In this document: in pieces, positions 37,198 to 45,654 of the stretch
Layout: each line of letters begins with the position of its first letter
Position numbering within the stretch: the first letter of the stretch is position 1
Assembly: GCF_017347605.1 (NCBI RefSeq)
Contig: NZ_AP024484.1
Location: forward strand, 2,013,501-2,077,500
DNA length: 64,000 bases
Origin: Prevotella herbatica
GTDB lineage: Bacteria > Bacteroidota > Bacteroidia > Bacteroidales > Bacteroidaceae
Direction of reading: 5' to 3'
Notes under the pieces: generated by a model
Seen by the model: the letters and a program-made list of their open reading frames with translations, nothing else
Database searches by the model: none
What the model was told of the DNA's origin: nothing
Made by a program: the position numbers and the translations under genes

Positions 37198-37422
37198 ATG
37201 GAAATACTATTTAATATATGTGAGATCGCATTACTCATATTTTTGGCTTATTGCGTGGTAAAGCTCTTTGTGAATATTCTTAGTTCAATAAAGAAGAAAG
37301 ACAAGAAGTCAATAGCAATCAATTCTATCATATTTATATTAGGCCTATTGTTCTATTTGATAGTAATAAATCCCATTGGACGTGTTTGTATTATATATCA
37401 AGAAATAGCCAATGCTATTTAG
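37198..37422 (+). CDS. Small two-helix membrane protein, unknown
   Basis: The 74-residue protein has two hydrophobic segments (~4-28 and ~41-62) separated by a short basic loop (KKKDKK), predicting a hairpin in the inner membrane with the loop in the cytoplasm. It has its own promoter with a palindrome at the predicted transcript start. I do not recognise a family. It sits at the edge of the accessory island and could be a small inner-membrane stress or toxin-like protein, but nothing in the sequence proves that. Confidence 0.6.
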   Translation: MEILFNICEIALLIFLAYCVVKLFVNILSSIKKKDKKSIAINSIIFILGLLFYLIVINPIGRVCIIYQEIANAI

Positions 37423-37500
37423 AGCATCCTAATCTGCTTCTTTTTAAACGAAGAAGTGGGTTAATTTGCAAATATAAAAGATGGATTAAAAGAGACTGTA

Positions 37501-37531
37501 AACGCCGAAGCTCATTTACGAGTTCGGCGTT
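37501..37531 (-). terminator. Hairpin, probable terminator of the minus-strand HU/small-ORF unit
   Basis: AACGCCGAA(G)CTC pairs with GAG(T)TCGGCGTT around a 6-nt loop. Read on the minus strand it is followed by a moderately T-rich tract. It lies 139 bp after the second tiny ORF. The sequence between (37532-37669) shows no gene. Confidence 0.45.
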
Positions 37532-37669
37532 ACCGTTTCTAAGCCAGTTACTAAAGTGATTGAAATATTAGTCTAATTCCATTCAGATTGGGTTTTCTCA
37601 AATCCATTAGTTTAGGCTCTGATTTTTATTCGTTTAAGCTTGCAGTTCCAATAATATTGACTTGTATTA

Positions 37670-37768
37670 TTAATGAACTGCGCACCCGATAAGGGCACAT
37701 ATAGCCGCTGCCATCATAATCAGGTTGGTGATTGTCTTGATGATTTTGTTAAGGTCACCGTTAGTCAA
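37670..37768 (-). CDS. Tiny hydrophobic ORF downstream of the smalltalk-type gene (TTG start)
   Basis: A 32-residue frame starts with TTG at 37768 (TNGDLNKIIKTITNL...) and ends CALIGCAVH. A strong Shine-Dalgarno, GGAGGAAT, overlaps the end of the preceding gene and sits 5-6 nt before the TTG, which decides the start; such SD strength is unusual in Bacteroidetes. The product would be one amphipathic to hydrophobic helix. The frame is short, so chance cannot be excluded. Confidence 0.5.
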   Translation of the reverse strand: MTNGDLNKIIKTITNLIMMAAAICALIGCAVH

Positions 37769-37770
37769 TG

Positions 37771-37869
37771 CTATTCCTCCGACTGATTAGATGTTCCAAG
37801 AATACCGAGCAGACTGGTAGCAATGGCAATGACTAGTTTGATGATTATAGATACTTCATTCTTTTTCAT
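37771..37869 (-). CDS. Smalltalk-type small protein
   Basis: The 32-residue protein (starts MKKNEVSIIIKLV, contains ATSLLGILG, ends NQSEE) has the short basic start, single hydrophobic helix and LLGILG centre of the 'smalltalk' proteins, which in Bacteroidales are encoded beside HU-like DNA-binding protein genes. The HU-like gene is indeed the next gene upstream on the same strand (95 bp). Function unknown. It is missed by length-limited gene calling. Confidence 0.75.
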   Translation of the reverse strand: MKKNEVSIIIKLVIAIATSLLGILGTSNQSEE

Positions 37870-37932
37870 GGTTGTGTGTGTTTAAATGGTTAAGAAATTA
37901 ATTGTTGTTTATGTGATCCTGTTATCAGTAGC

Positions 37933-37952
37933 GGGACTGTCCGGACAGTCCC
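37933..37952. repeat. 20-bp perfect palindrome between the HU-like and smalltalk genes
   Basis: GGGACTGTCC is followed directly by its reverse complement GGACAGTCCC. In RNA it would form a 7-8 bp GC-rich hairpin. On the minus strand no T tract follows, so it may be a processing or partial termination site, or a protein-binding site. Confidence 0.7.
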
Positions 37953-37963
37953 TTTTAGCTGTG

Positions 37964-38440
37964 TTAAGGCTTCACAACTCCACCGTTAGGATCTCCGCCA
38001 GCAGGTGCTTTGTTCGTGATTTTGGTGTACTGTCCGTACTCCTTCATCTTTGCCCCTGCGGTAAAGTTCTTGATGCGTTTGTTGGTGGCCCTGTCTACCT
38101 TGGTGATAGGTGTGAAGCTTACGCGCACTTTCTTGATGTTTTTCGTTGGATTGAAATCTTTGATGCAATCAGCTCCGATGCATGATATTGCTAGCTTGAA
38201 AGTGCCAATTCCGTTGAGCTTTACGCATTTAGAATCTTGCAGTTGGTCGTTCATCACTTCCGACATTTCAGTAAGCACAGCCAGTACATCACTCTTTTTT
38301 ACTGAGCAGTTGCGCTCAATGATTGCAGCCATTTCGTCTGTTTCTACAGTTGATGTGTGAATCACTCTTGCATAGAACTTATTGTAAGTTTTCAAGTTCT
38401 TCTTGTTTTTGTTCATGTAAATTTTGTAGTTCAAAGGCAT
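37964..38440 (-). CDS. HU-like (histone-like) DNA-binding protein
   Basis: The 158-residue protein is of the longer Bacteroidales HU-like type: an N-terminal strand region (LNYKIYMNKNKKN), the HU fold (~35-125; VKKSDVLAVLTEMSEVMNDQLQ, then VKLNGIGTFKLAI) and a basic C-terminal tail ending in a Pro/Gly-rich segment. It binds DNA architecture-wise rather than by sequence. In related genomes this gene sits next to a smalltalk protein and near a VirE-N/DUF3987 gene; here the DUF3987 gene lies 8.7 kb away, on the other side of the restriction island. Confidence 0.87.
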   Translation of the reverse strand: MPLNYKIYMNKNKKNLKTYNKFYARVIHTSTVETDEMAAIIERNCSVKKSDVLAVLTEMSEVMNDQLQDSKCVKLNGIGTFKLAISCIGADCIKDFNPTKNIKKVRVSFTPITKVDRATNKRIKNFTAGAKMKEYGQYTKITNKAPAGGDPNGGVVKP

Positions 38441-38526
38441 GATATTGATATTTTTGGTTTACGTTTCGACTTCGGCGGGTAGCGCTAATTCTCTCTTCGG
38501 TCATCACCCTGTCTGGATGACGAGTG

Positions 38527-38557
38527 CAAAGGTAGGGCAAATTATAATTCCAGACAA
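38527..38557 (-). promoter_or_regulatory. Promoter of the HU-like gene
   Basis: On the minus strand CTTG (at 38555-38557 plus neighbour), ~20 bp, TACCTTTG (38527-38534). It leaves a leader of ~80 nt with a GC-rich segment. Confidence 0.55.
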
Positions 38558-38564
38558 GCGATTT

Positions 38565-38683
38565 CAAAGTTTCGTTGTTGAAGGGGCAAAATTCAAAACC
38601 TTAAAATATTGATATTGCTAACTTTACAGAGCTAACTATTTTCGTTTAGGGTCTAATTAGCAATGCTTATTCATGTAGCCATA
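38565..38683. other. Gene-free stretch left of the palindrome
   Basis: Between the HU-like promoter and the palindrome I see no gene. GCTAACTTTACA and GAGCTAACTATT share GCTAACT, a weak direct repeat 16 bp apart. Between the palindrome and the res promoter (38865-38945) the sequence is AT-rich with nothing further recognised. Confidence 0.4.
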
Positions 38684-38864
38684 CTTGCATGTGGTCGTTT
38701 TGGTCAAAGTCATTTTGGTCATTTTGGATTTGCTATAGTGGGGGAAAGCCCCTTATATAAATTATATATTTTAAATATATAATTTATATAAGATATAAAA
38801 TCCCCCGTATCATGATTTGAAAATGACCAAAATGACTTTGACCAAAACGACCAAAATATGCAAG
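38684..38864. repeat. 181-bp nested palindrome with 32-bp arms
   Basis: Outer arms CTTGCAT (38684-38690) and ATGCAAG (38858-38864). Main arms: 32 bp at 38694-38725 (starts GTCGTTTTGG, ends GGTCATTTT) and its exact reverse complement at 38820-38851. Inside, GGGGGA (38740-38745) pairs with TCCCCC (38801-38806), and an AT-only palindrome with perfect 19-bp arms (38752-38770, 38774-38792) forms the tip. The arm contains TTTTGGTCA twice, 15 bp apart, like iterons. A third exact copy of the arm is at 49524-49555. Confidence 0.95.
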
Positions 38865-38945
38865 CGTTAATTAAATATTTGTTGGTAAAAATATTTACAT
38901 AATAAAGAATGATAGATGTGCGAAAAAAAATAAAATTAGTTTTAA

Positions 38946-38977
38946 TTTGTTATTCTAAGACATTTGCATTACCTTTG
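38946..38977 (+). promoter_or_regulatory. Promoter of the type III restriction-modification operon
   Basis: TTTG (38946-38949), exactly 20 bp, TACCTTTG (38970-38977): a full consensus match. The leader to the res start at 39038 is ~54 nt. Confidence 0.75.
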
Positions 38978-39037
38978 TATGAGGTAAACAGTAATAATCA
39001 TTGCCATGATGCTGTATAATTAAAAACAAGCAAATTA

Positions 39038-41950
39038 ATGTATTTTCAACTGATACAAAATAAAGTAACTAAATGGTTTAAGTCACATGATTGCACCATG
39101 CGTCAGCTTATTGACTACATTGTTAGACAAGGCATGATGCGTGATGCTCAGATAGAAGCTGTAAAGACCTATCTGTACCTTAAAATCGAATGTGGTAACC
39201 GTCCGCTCTGGCAGTTGTTTACTGAAGGTAAGTTTAATGCCACTCCTGATGACTATGACTCAATGGCGCTTACTACCGAGGCTCGTGAAATCTTGAAAAA
39301 TGATAAGGCTGCAGAGGCTTTGTTTCAGTATTCTAGACTTACTGATCGCAATGGAAGACAGTTGTCTCCAGTGCTTGAGGAATTCATAAAACAGCATCCT
39401 CAAGAGATAGATTACGAGCAGGCTTTCAAAGATGTTTTTTACGGGGTTGACTATCCTGATTTTATCTATAGTTTGCCAATGGGAGCTGGTAAGACTTTTT
39501 TGATGGCAACTTTTATATATTTAGACCTTTATCTTGCAATGCAGGAGCCTAACAATAAAGCTTTTGCTCATAACTTTATGATATTTGCTCCTTCAGGACT
39601 AAAAAATAGTATTGTGCCTAGCCTTAAACACATTCAGGATTTCGACCCCACGTGGATATTGCCAGACCCAACGGCAAGCCAGATAAGAAAAATTATAAGT
39701 TTTGAGGTGCTTGATGAGCAGAAGACTGCTAAGAATAGTAATCTCGTGAAAAATCCTAATGCACAGAAAATTAACAATCATCAGCCGCTTAATGATCTCT
39801 TTGGACTGGTAGCTGTGACCAATGCCGAAAAGGTGGTGCTGGACAAAGTGGATAAAGATAGAGGACTGGAACGCAACCTGTACACTGAAAAAGAATGGGA
39901 CGCGATGAAAAATAGTAATGAGCTACGTGAAATTATCCGACAAATTCCTCATCTCGCAATATTCATTGATGAAGTGCATCATGCCAGTGATGGTGAAATA
40001 AAGCTTAGAAAAGTTGTCAGCGATTGGATGAAAAATCCGTCTTTCAACTCGGTTTATGGATTTTCTGGGACTCCATACTTAAAAAGTGCTGAGAAAGTTA
40101 CCTTGGCAGAAGTATTCGACATCAAAAATACCGATATTTCCAATGTGGTCTATAACTATCCACTTATAAGCGGAATAGGTAACTTTCTAAAAAGGCCTAA
40201 AATAAAGACTACAGATAATTCTCAAGAGGCGATAATCACTGACGGTGTTAATGAGTTTTTTGACCTCTATGCAAATACATTATATTGTGATGGAACTTGC
40301 GCTAAACTTGCAATCTATTGCAGTAGAATCGAAAATCTAGAGGAAATCGTTTATCCATTAGTTGCTGCTATTGTGAGTAGCCGTGGCATGAATCCACAAG
40401 AAACTATATTGAAATATCACGGTGGAAACAAAGACTATTCTGTGCCAGCAGGTTCGGCTACAGATTTTGCCGCCCTTGATACCGATTTCTCGAAATACCG
40501 CATCGTATTGTTAGCGCAGATTGGAAAGGAAGGATGGGACTGCAAAAGTCTAACCTCTGTAATTTTGCCACAGAAAGGCGCATGCCCCCAGAATATGGTG
40601 CTACAGACTTCGTGCCGCTGCCTAAGACAGGTGGAGCGTGGTAATGAAAGTGAGACGGCTCTTATCTGGCTTAATAAAGATAATGCTGATACTCTCAATA
40701 AAGAACTAATTAAACAGCAGAATACGACCATTGATGCTGTGAACAGGGCTGCAGACAATCACAAAAAGAGAGTAGATAGATACATAAGAAAAGACGTGCC
40801 ACCAATAGACTTCTTTCAACTTAAAATACAATACAATACGCTTGTGGTGGAAGACACTGCAGACACACATTCAAGACTCTCCGATATTGATATTTACAGA
40901 GATGCTGCAACACGTGAGATTATTACTCACGAGCAGGATTTGGAAGGAAATATGTTGAATGATGAATTACATGTGTTGACTGAAGAAGACGAATTGCTGC
41001 CTATTACCTATCATCAATGGTTGCTGCGTATAACGAAGGAGAGCATGGGAATGCTTAAAATGAGCGAAATAAAAAAATATGACGCCGAATTGAAGCGCAT
41101 CTTTGATGAGGATTCCACAAAGCAGGAAGACGGAACTTGCACGTTGTTTGAGAATGTAGATCAGAAACGCCTACGCTCAATAATCCGTCAGGCTTTTGTG
41201 CCAAAGAGAAGCATTGAAGTCAAGAAAGAAGTGATTCCCGAAAACGCAAGTCTCCTTAAAGTGGACCGTCTGCAAACTCCTCTTTTTATGGATGATGACA
41301 CTAAATATTATCCTGATCAACCCACTGTGAAGAAAATTGTTGATGCTGATAATGGAACTGGCGACAATGAAGAACTGAAAAAGGTAGAAGTTTTAATTGA
41401 GCAGATGAAGCAGATGAATCTACCAGAATGGGAAGAAATGGCAAAGAAGATGAGAAATGATGCTATGAATCGTGACCGTGACCTAGCGGTGAAAGATCAG
41501 ACTTATCATTATCTGCCTTATCATTTCGATAGTGGATTTGAGATAAAATATTTTTCACAGAAGCTATTAGTGGCAGTGAGAGACAAAGGGCTGGAAGTGT
41601 ATTTCAACGGTGATGACCAACTTACTGATTTCCGAATAGCATGCTACAGTAAACGTGGCGACGATTGGAGATACATTGGACGATACGTGCCAGACTTTTT
41701 GATGATTCAGCGAGACAACGGTGGAAAAATATTCAAGGTACTTATAATTGAGACCAAAGGTGAAGGCTTTGCCGCAAAGTTTAAGGAAAGGCGTAGCTTT
41801 ATGTCTGAAGAATTCGTGAGGTTGAATAATGACAAGTTTGGTTATCAACGTTTCGATTTTTTGTATGTAGAAGATACATTAAGTAGTGAGCAGCAAACGC
41901 AAAGTACGCTATCTAAGATAAATGATTTTTTTAATTTGAAACAACAATAA
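39038..41950 (+). CDS. Type III restriction enzyme, Res subunit
   Basis: The 970-residue protein is a superfamily 2 helicase-nuclease. Walker A is PMGAGKT (G149-T153), Walker B is DEVHH (D311-H315), motif III is FSGTPY and motif VI is QTSCRCLRQ. The C-terminal nuclease has PDF (D886) and IIETKGEG (E905, K907), a PD-(D/E)xK site. It translocates and cuts DNA when paired with unmodified sites recognised by Mod. It precedes the methylase gene by 3 bp, the reverse of the usual mod-res order. No frameshift or lesion is seen, so the system looks active. Confidence 0.92.
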   Translation: MYFQLIQNKVTKWFKSHDCTMRQLIDYIVRQGMMRDAQIEAVKTYLYLKIECGNRPLWQLFTEGKFNATPDDYDSMALTTEAREILKNDKAAEALFQYSRLTDRNGRQLSPVLEEFIKQHPQEIDYEQAFKDVFYGVDYPDFIYSLPMGAGKTFLMATFIYLDLYLAMQEPNNKAFAHNFMIFAPSGLKNSIVPSLKHIQDFDPTWILPDPTASQIRKIISFEVLDEQKTAKNSNLVKNPNAQKINNHQPLNDLFGLVAVTNAEKVVLDKVDKDRGLERNLYTEKEWDAMKNSNELREIIRQIPHLAIFIDEVHHASDGEIKLRKVVSDWMKNPSFNSVYGFSGTPYLKSAEKVTLAEVFDIKNTDISNVVYNYPLISGIGNFLKRPKIKTTDNSQEAIITDGVNEFFDLYANTLYCDGTCAKLAIYCSRIENLEEIVYPLVAAIVSSRGMNPQETILKYHGGNKDYSVPAGSATDFAALDTDFSKYRIVLLAQIGKEGWDCKSLTSVILPQKGACPQNMVLQTSCRCLRQVERGNESETALIWLNKDNADTLNKELIKQQNTTIDAVNRAADNHKKRVDRYIRKDVPPIDFFQLKIQYNTLVVEDTADTHSRLSDIDIYRDAATREIITHEQDLEGNMLNDELHVLTEEDELLPITYHQWLLRITKESMGMLKMSEIKKYDAELKRIFDEDSTKQEDGTCTLFENVDQKRLRSIIRQAFVPKRSIEVKKEVIPENASLLKVDRLQTPLFMDDDTKYYPDQPTVKKIVDADNGTGDNEELKKVEVLIEQMKQMNLPEWEEMAKKMRNDAMNRDRDLAVKDQTYHYLPYHFDSGFEIKYFSQKLLVAVRDKGLEVYFNGDDQLTDFRIACYSKRGDDWRYIGRYVPDFLMIQRDNGGKIFKVLIIETKGEGFAAKFKERRSFMSEEFVRLNNDKFGYQRFDFLYVEDTLSSEQQTQSTLSKINDFFNLKQQ

Positions 41951-41953
41951 GCA

Positions 41954-43816
41954 ATGGCAGTTAAATATATTCCATATTTTCCTACGACCCTTGACGGTCA
42001 GGCTTTACTAGACAACTTTGTGCGCACTCGCAGAATGTTGCGTTATCGTGAATGCAACAAGGTTGTAGAAAATATTCAGCGTGGGATGCCGCTCTATGAG
42101 GTTGAGAAAACTGAGACAGTGGGTAGCAATCCTAGTGACAATATGGTTGTGCGTGGAACGTGCCTTTCTACATGTGCCTATCTTAAAGACAAAGGTACTA
42201 AGGTGGATTTGGTTTACATAGATCCTCCTTTTGCCAGTGGTGTCGATTATGCAAAAAAAGTATATTTGAGACGTAATCCTAAGATTGCAGAGGCAATAAA
42301 AACTGTCGAAACAGAACTTGATGATGTTGAGCTGAAAAGTTTTAAGGAAAAGTTGTATGGCGATATCTGGGATAAGGAACGATATCTTAATTGGATGTAT
42401 GAAAACCTTGTGGCAATAAAGAGTGTGATGAGCAACTCCGCAAGTATTTATGTGCATTTGGATAATCATATAGGACATTATGTAAAAATTCTTTTGGATG
42501 AAATATTTGGAGAACAGAATTTTAAAAATGAAATTATATGGTATTATGATGATAAATTTGCAACAGGAGGTAGCTCTTTAGATAAAAATCATGATGTGAT
42601 ATATCTTTACACACTTTCAAATTCCTGTGTGGAGAATCCATACATGATACCTAAAGATGAGGTTAGTAAGCGCGCTTTAAGAAAAAAAGTAAATGGGAAA
42701 ACAATTGATGTAAGAGATGAAAATGGTTCTAAAATTATAGTTGAATATGCTGAGAAGAAGATAGATGATGTCTGGCGGATTCCAAGAACGATTTCAAAAA
42801 ACAACTATTATGACTATAATACTCAAAAGCCCGAAGAATTATTAAAGAGATGTATAGTGCATTCTAGCGATGAAAACATGCTTGTAGCCGACTTCTTTGG
42901 TGGTAGTGGAGTTACGGCAGCTGTAGCCAATAGGCTAGGACGAAGATTTATACACTCTGATGTTGGGGTAAATAGTGTTCAGACTACCCGTGATAGACTT
43001 AAAAAGCAGAATGCCGAGTTCAGAATTATGGAGGTGAAAGACGGAATTCAGCTCTATCGCAACCCAGTACAGACTATGGATAAGTTGAAAACTCTGATAA
43101 AGGGGCTTCGTAACGAAGATGCACTCGACAAATTCTGGGAAGGAAGCATTGTGAGTCCTAATGATGGGATGATGCCTGTGTATCTACCTAATCTTATGGA
43201 TTCGTCTACACGATTACTAGACAAGCCGTTGATGAACCGCATACTTCGCGAGGCAATGCCCGATCTGCCTGACGACACTAAAAGAGTGATAGTGTATTAT
43301 ATTGATATTACAGATGAAAAAGAAATAAAAGACTTCATACACGAACAGAACAACACCCTTATTGAGGTAGAACTGAGAGATCTTAAACAGATTCTTGACA
43401 ATGTGGTCGTTAATGATGAAGCAGAATGGCACGTTGCAGAAGCCAAAGACGGATTTATTGATGTGTGGCGAGTTACAATAGACAGTTTCCAAAGTGACAG
43501 AGTGCTAACAAGCATTGCTGAATACAATGCCAAGGGACGAGCTCAGGCTACAAACAAGGGACACGAATACAAGCCGCTCACGATAAGCGATGAAGGACTT
43601 GAAACAATAGAGTGGATAAGTGTAGATGAAGAAACTAGCGATATTAATGCACAGTGGCACAGTTCTCACGAGATATTTATTGATAAACTGGGATACGTTA
43701 CTCGTGACGGAAAAGCGACTAACCAGTTTTGGAAAGGATTTATAGACAGCGATAATAAACCACTGAGAATGAAAATCCGCAATATCTGCGGCGACGAAAC
43801 CATGTATAGACTGTAA
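41954..43816 (+). CDS. Type III DNA methyltransferase, Mod subunit (beta class)
   Basis: The 620-residue protein has motif IV IDPPF (D90) ahead of motif I DFFGGSG (D313-G319), the beta-class order seen in type III Mod proteins. A region between them (~190-300) is the likely target-recognition part. The C-terminal ~260 residues (from about NPVQTMDKL) are unusually long and form an extra domain I do not recognise. It probably methylates adenine at a short asymmetric site; the site cannot be read from sequence. No homopolymer or short tandem repeat suggests phase variation. Confidence 0.9.
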   Translation: MAVKYIPYFPTTLDGQALLDNFVRTRRMLRYRECNKVVENIQRGMPLYEVEKTETVGSNPSDNMVVRGTCLSTCAYLKDKGTKVDLVYIDPPFASGVDYAKKVYLRRNPKIAEAIKTVETELDDVELKSFKEKLYGDIWDKERYLNWMYENLVAIKSVMSNSASIYVHLDNHIGHYVKILLDEIFGEQNFKNEIIWYYDDKFATGGSSLDKNHDVIYLYTLSNSCVENPYMIPKDEVSKRALRKKVNGKTIDVRDENGSKIIVEYAEKKIDDVWRIPRTISKNNYYDYNTQKPEELLKRCIVHSSDENMLVADFFGGSGVTAAVANRLGRRFIHSDVGVNSVQTTRDRLKKQNAEFRIMEVKDGIQLYRNPVQTMDKLKTLIKGLRNEDALDKFWEGSIVSPNDGMMPVYLPNLMDSSTRLLDKPLMNRILREAMPDLPDDTKRVIVYYIDITDEKEIKDFIHEQNNTLIEVELRDLKQILDNVVVNDEAEWHVAEAKDGFIDVWRVTIDSFQSDRVLTSIAEYNAKGRAQATNKGHEYKPLTISDEGLETIEWISVDEETSDINAQWHSSHEIFIDKLGYVTRDGKATNQFWKGFIDSDNKPLRMKIRNICGDETMYRL

Positions 43817-43848
43817 AAATAAAAACAAAATAATTTTACTAGAGTGTT

Positions 43849-43879
43849 TTTAAAGGCAATGAAGCGCATTGTCTTTAAA
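43849..43879. other. 13-bp-stem hairpin between mod and the next gene
   Basis: TTTAAAGGCAATG pairs with CATTGTCTTTAAA (one G-T) around a 5-nt loop. No T tract follows, so it may be an attenuator or mRNA processing site rather than a clean terminator. No -7 box was found before the next gene, so read-through from the RM operon is likely. Confidence 0.55.
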
Positions 43880-43910
43880 TTGCCCTTAACTAATAAAAAA
43901 ACAAAAAGTA

Positions 43911-44804
43911 ATGGCAAAACTACAAATTTTTACGTACGAATTTAACTACATTAATCAGCTAGAAGAAGGAAGTATGTTTAAAGAAATTGAAAACGTTGAC
44001 GTAAGGAATTCAAGAGCTAGAAAACAAGAAATTCTGAATGATTATCTTCAGTACATGTCAGACAAGAACTTACCCTTTGTGAAGGGGAAAAAACAGTATC
44101 AGCAAATTGTGGTGTGGCAGGAAGACGGAATATGGGATTTAAGAATCGCCAACAACAAGAAACAGAAGATTGAACACGAATTCATACAAAAGAGAATACC
44201 GGATAACCCAAGTTGTGCCGTACTTATCGATAACCGTAAAGGGGTTCAGACTATTGCTATTCAGAAACTCTCAACGTCGTTCAGTACTCCTAATTCGTTA
44301 GCCAAAATTATGATGGAAACTCTTAATCAATACCTTGTGAAAAAACGATTAAGGATAAATATTGCTCCACGCTATGATCCACATGATTTTTGGGATGTAG
44401 TGAATAATCATCCATACAAGATAAAAATGGTGCATTTTCAGTTTCCATTTCCTAATCTTCCTGTAATTTCCGACATGATAGGCAACATTATCAACACTGC
44501 CGACGACATGAATGGTGCACCGCAATTGAGCTGGCTTGCTAATGAAGATGAAGTGCTTACTCCGCGTCAAGACTCGGATTTACTAAACCGCTGTGTCGAG
44601 GCGTGTGCTGCCATCGGCTCTGTGATAAAAGTCAAACTGACTGACGGAACAAATGTTAAATGTGGTGACGGAGGCAGTCAGGAACGTGAAATCAACGATT
44701 TTGCACTGAGCCAGGAAGCAGATGAACTGTTTGTTAAAAGATATGAAATGATAATTGCATTTCTCGACAAGATCAACTTAAATAACACGATAGGTAATGT
44801 ATAA
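43911..44804 (+). CDS. Unknown protein downstream of type III RM (first of three coupled genes)
   Basis: The 297-residue protein has no signal peptide or membrane segment and I do not recognise a family. Visible features are an N-terminal beta-like start (KLQIFTYEFNYINQL), a charged segment, a KIKMVHFQFPFPNLP stretch, and a Gly/Asp-rich KLTDGTNVKCGDGG turn. Its stop overlaps the next start by 8 nt (ATGTATAA), so the two are translationally coupled. Position directly after a restriction-modification pair suggests a defence or toxin-antitoxin role, by context only. Confidence 0.75.
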   Translation: MAKLQIFTYEFNYINQLEEGSMFKEIENVDVRNSRARKQEILNDYLQYMSDKNLPFVKGKKQYQQIVVWQEDGIWDLRIANNKKQKIEHEFIQKRIPDNPSCAVLIDNRKGVQTIAIQKLSTSFSTPNSLAKIMMETLNQYLVKKRLRINIAPRYDPHDFWDVVNNHPYKIKMVHFQFPFPNLPVISDMIGNIINTADDMNGAPQLSWLANEDEVLTPRQDSDLLNRCVEACAAIGSVIKVKLTDGTNVKCGDGGSQEREINDFALSQEADELFVKRYEMIIAFLDKINLNNTIGNV

Positions 44805-45654
44805 GAGATTTTCTGAGAAGGAGAGCATGGATAGAATGAACAAATATCTTGAAGCGGATAGTATGTTTATGGTAGCTTATTATTTGTTAGCTAAATATAC
44901 CTCAATGGATGACGAATTGAATCCAGAGGAAATATGGACAGAAGCTCTGAGGGTCGTAAAAAGGTTGATTAACAGTGAACATCCTGATTTTTTGGTCTAT
45001 AACATAGGATTAAATCTTAATTCACGTTATGCCTCTTTAAAATCATCAGATGGCACTTCATTAATAAAGCGTAGTAAGGAAAAGGCACAATACACTACGC
45101 TTCTTGTTCTTTGGTGTGCCTTGATAAAATTGAGCGAAGCTGGGGAGACGGAAGAATGCACCACAATAATGTTAGCAATTATTAGAAACATAAGTACGCA
45201 TCCCAAATACAAACAATTATCTGATGATTTACACCATCACGAAATGATTAAAGAGCATCAAGGCTTTTTTGCTGATACAAGCAAGAAACTAAGTGATTTG
45301 TGTGATTGTAGTCAAGATGAGCAAACTGTTGGAGGTACGTTAATTAATTTGGTTGATTCTGCCGAAAAATTAGGACTTGAAACTATTTTGTCTCTTATCA
45401 TGGTATATTCTGAATTTCAAAGAGAATGCCAAAGTACTTCAATTGAAGAAGCAATTCATGAAGCGATAGAATATGCATACGGTAGATGTAGTGATTTTTA
45501 TAAAAATCATCTACCGGCAACTAATCAGACTATAAGCGGCAGCAACGTGTTTAATGGCGATGTAAAAGATCCTAGGTTTATAATACCGAAAGATTGGGAT
45601 AAAAAAGGTAAACTATTGAATGATTATGGACAAATACCACCAGAAGAACAATAA
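44797..45654 (+). CDS. Unknown helical protein with C-terminal NVFNGxV motif
   Basis: The 285-residue protein is predicted soluble and mostly helical up to ~residue 235 (MFMVAYYLLAKY, LLVLWCALIKLSEAGE, AIHEAIEYAYG). After a linker it ends with GSNVFNGDVKDPRFIIPKD. The 15-residue core (250-264) matches the start of the next protein at 8 positions: N, V, F, N, G, V, F, P. In bacterial amyloid-signalling pairs a helical effector and a sensor share such a short Asn/Gly/Val motif at opposite ends. That reading is an inference. The gene overlaps both neighbours, so all three act together. Confidence 0.75.
   Translation: MYKRFSEKESMDRMNKYLEADSMFMVAYYLLAKYTSMDDELNPEEIWTEALRVVKRLINSEHPDFLVYNIGLNLNSRYASLKSSDGTSLIKRSKEKAQYTTLLVLWCALIKLSEAGETEECTTIMLAIIRNISTHPKYKQLSDDLHHHEMIKEHQGFFADTSKKLSDLCDCSQDEQTVGGTLINLVDSAEKLGLETILSLIMVYSEFQRECQSTSIEEAIHEAIEYAYGRCSDFYKNHLPATNQTISGSNVFNGDVKDPRFIIPKDWDKKGKLLNDYGQIPPEEQ

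Noticed and set aside
37886..38185. 99-codon plus-strand frame with a hydrophobic start
   Set aside because: Most of it is antisense to the HU-like gene. The signal-like start is suggestive but the remainder follows the reverse complement of conserved HU codons.
38379..38567. 62-codon minus-strand frame upstream of the HU-like gene
   Set aside because: It overlaps the HU start and the HU promoter region and has unstructured Arg/Gln-rich composition with no family resemblance.
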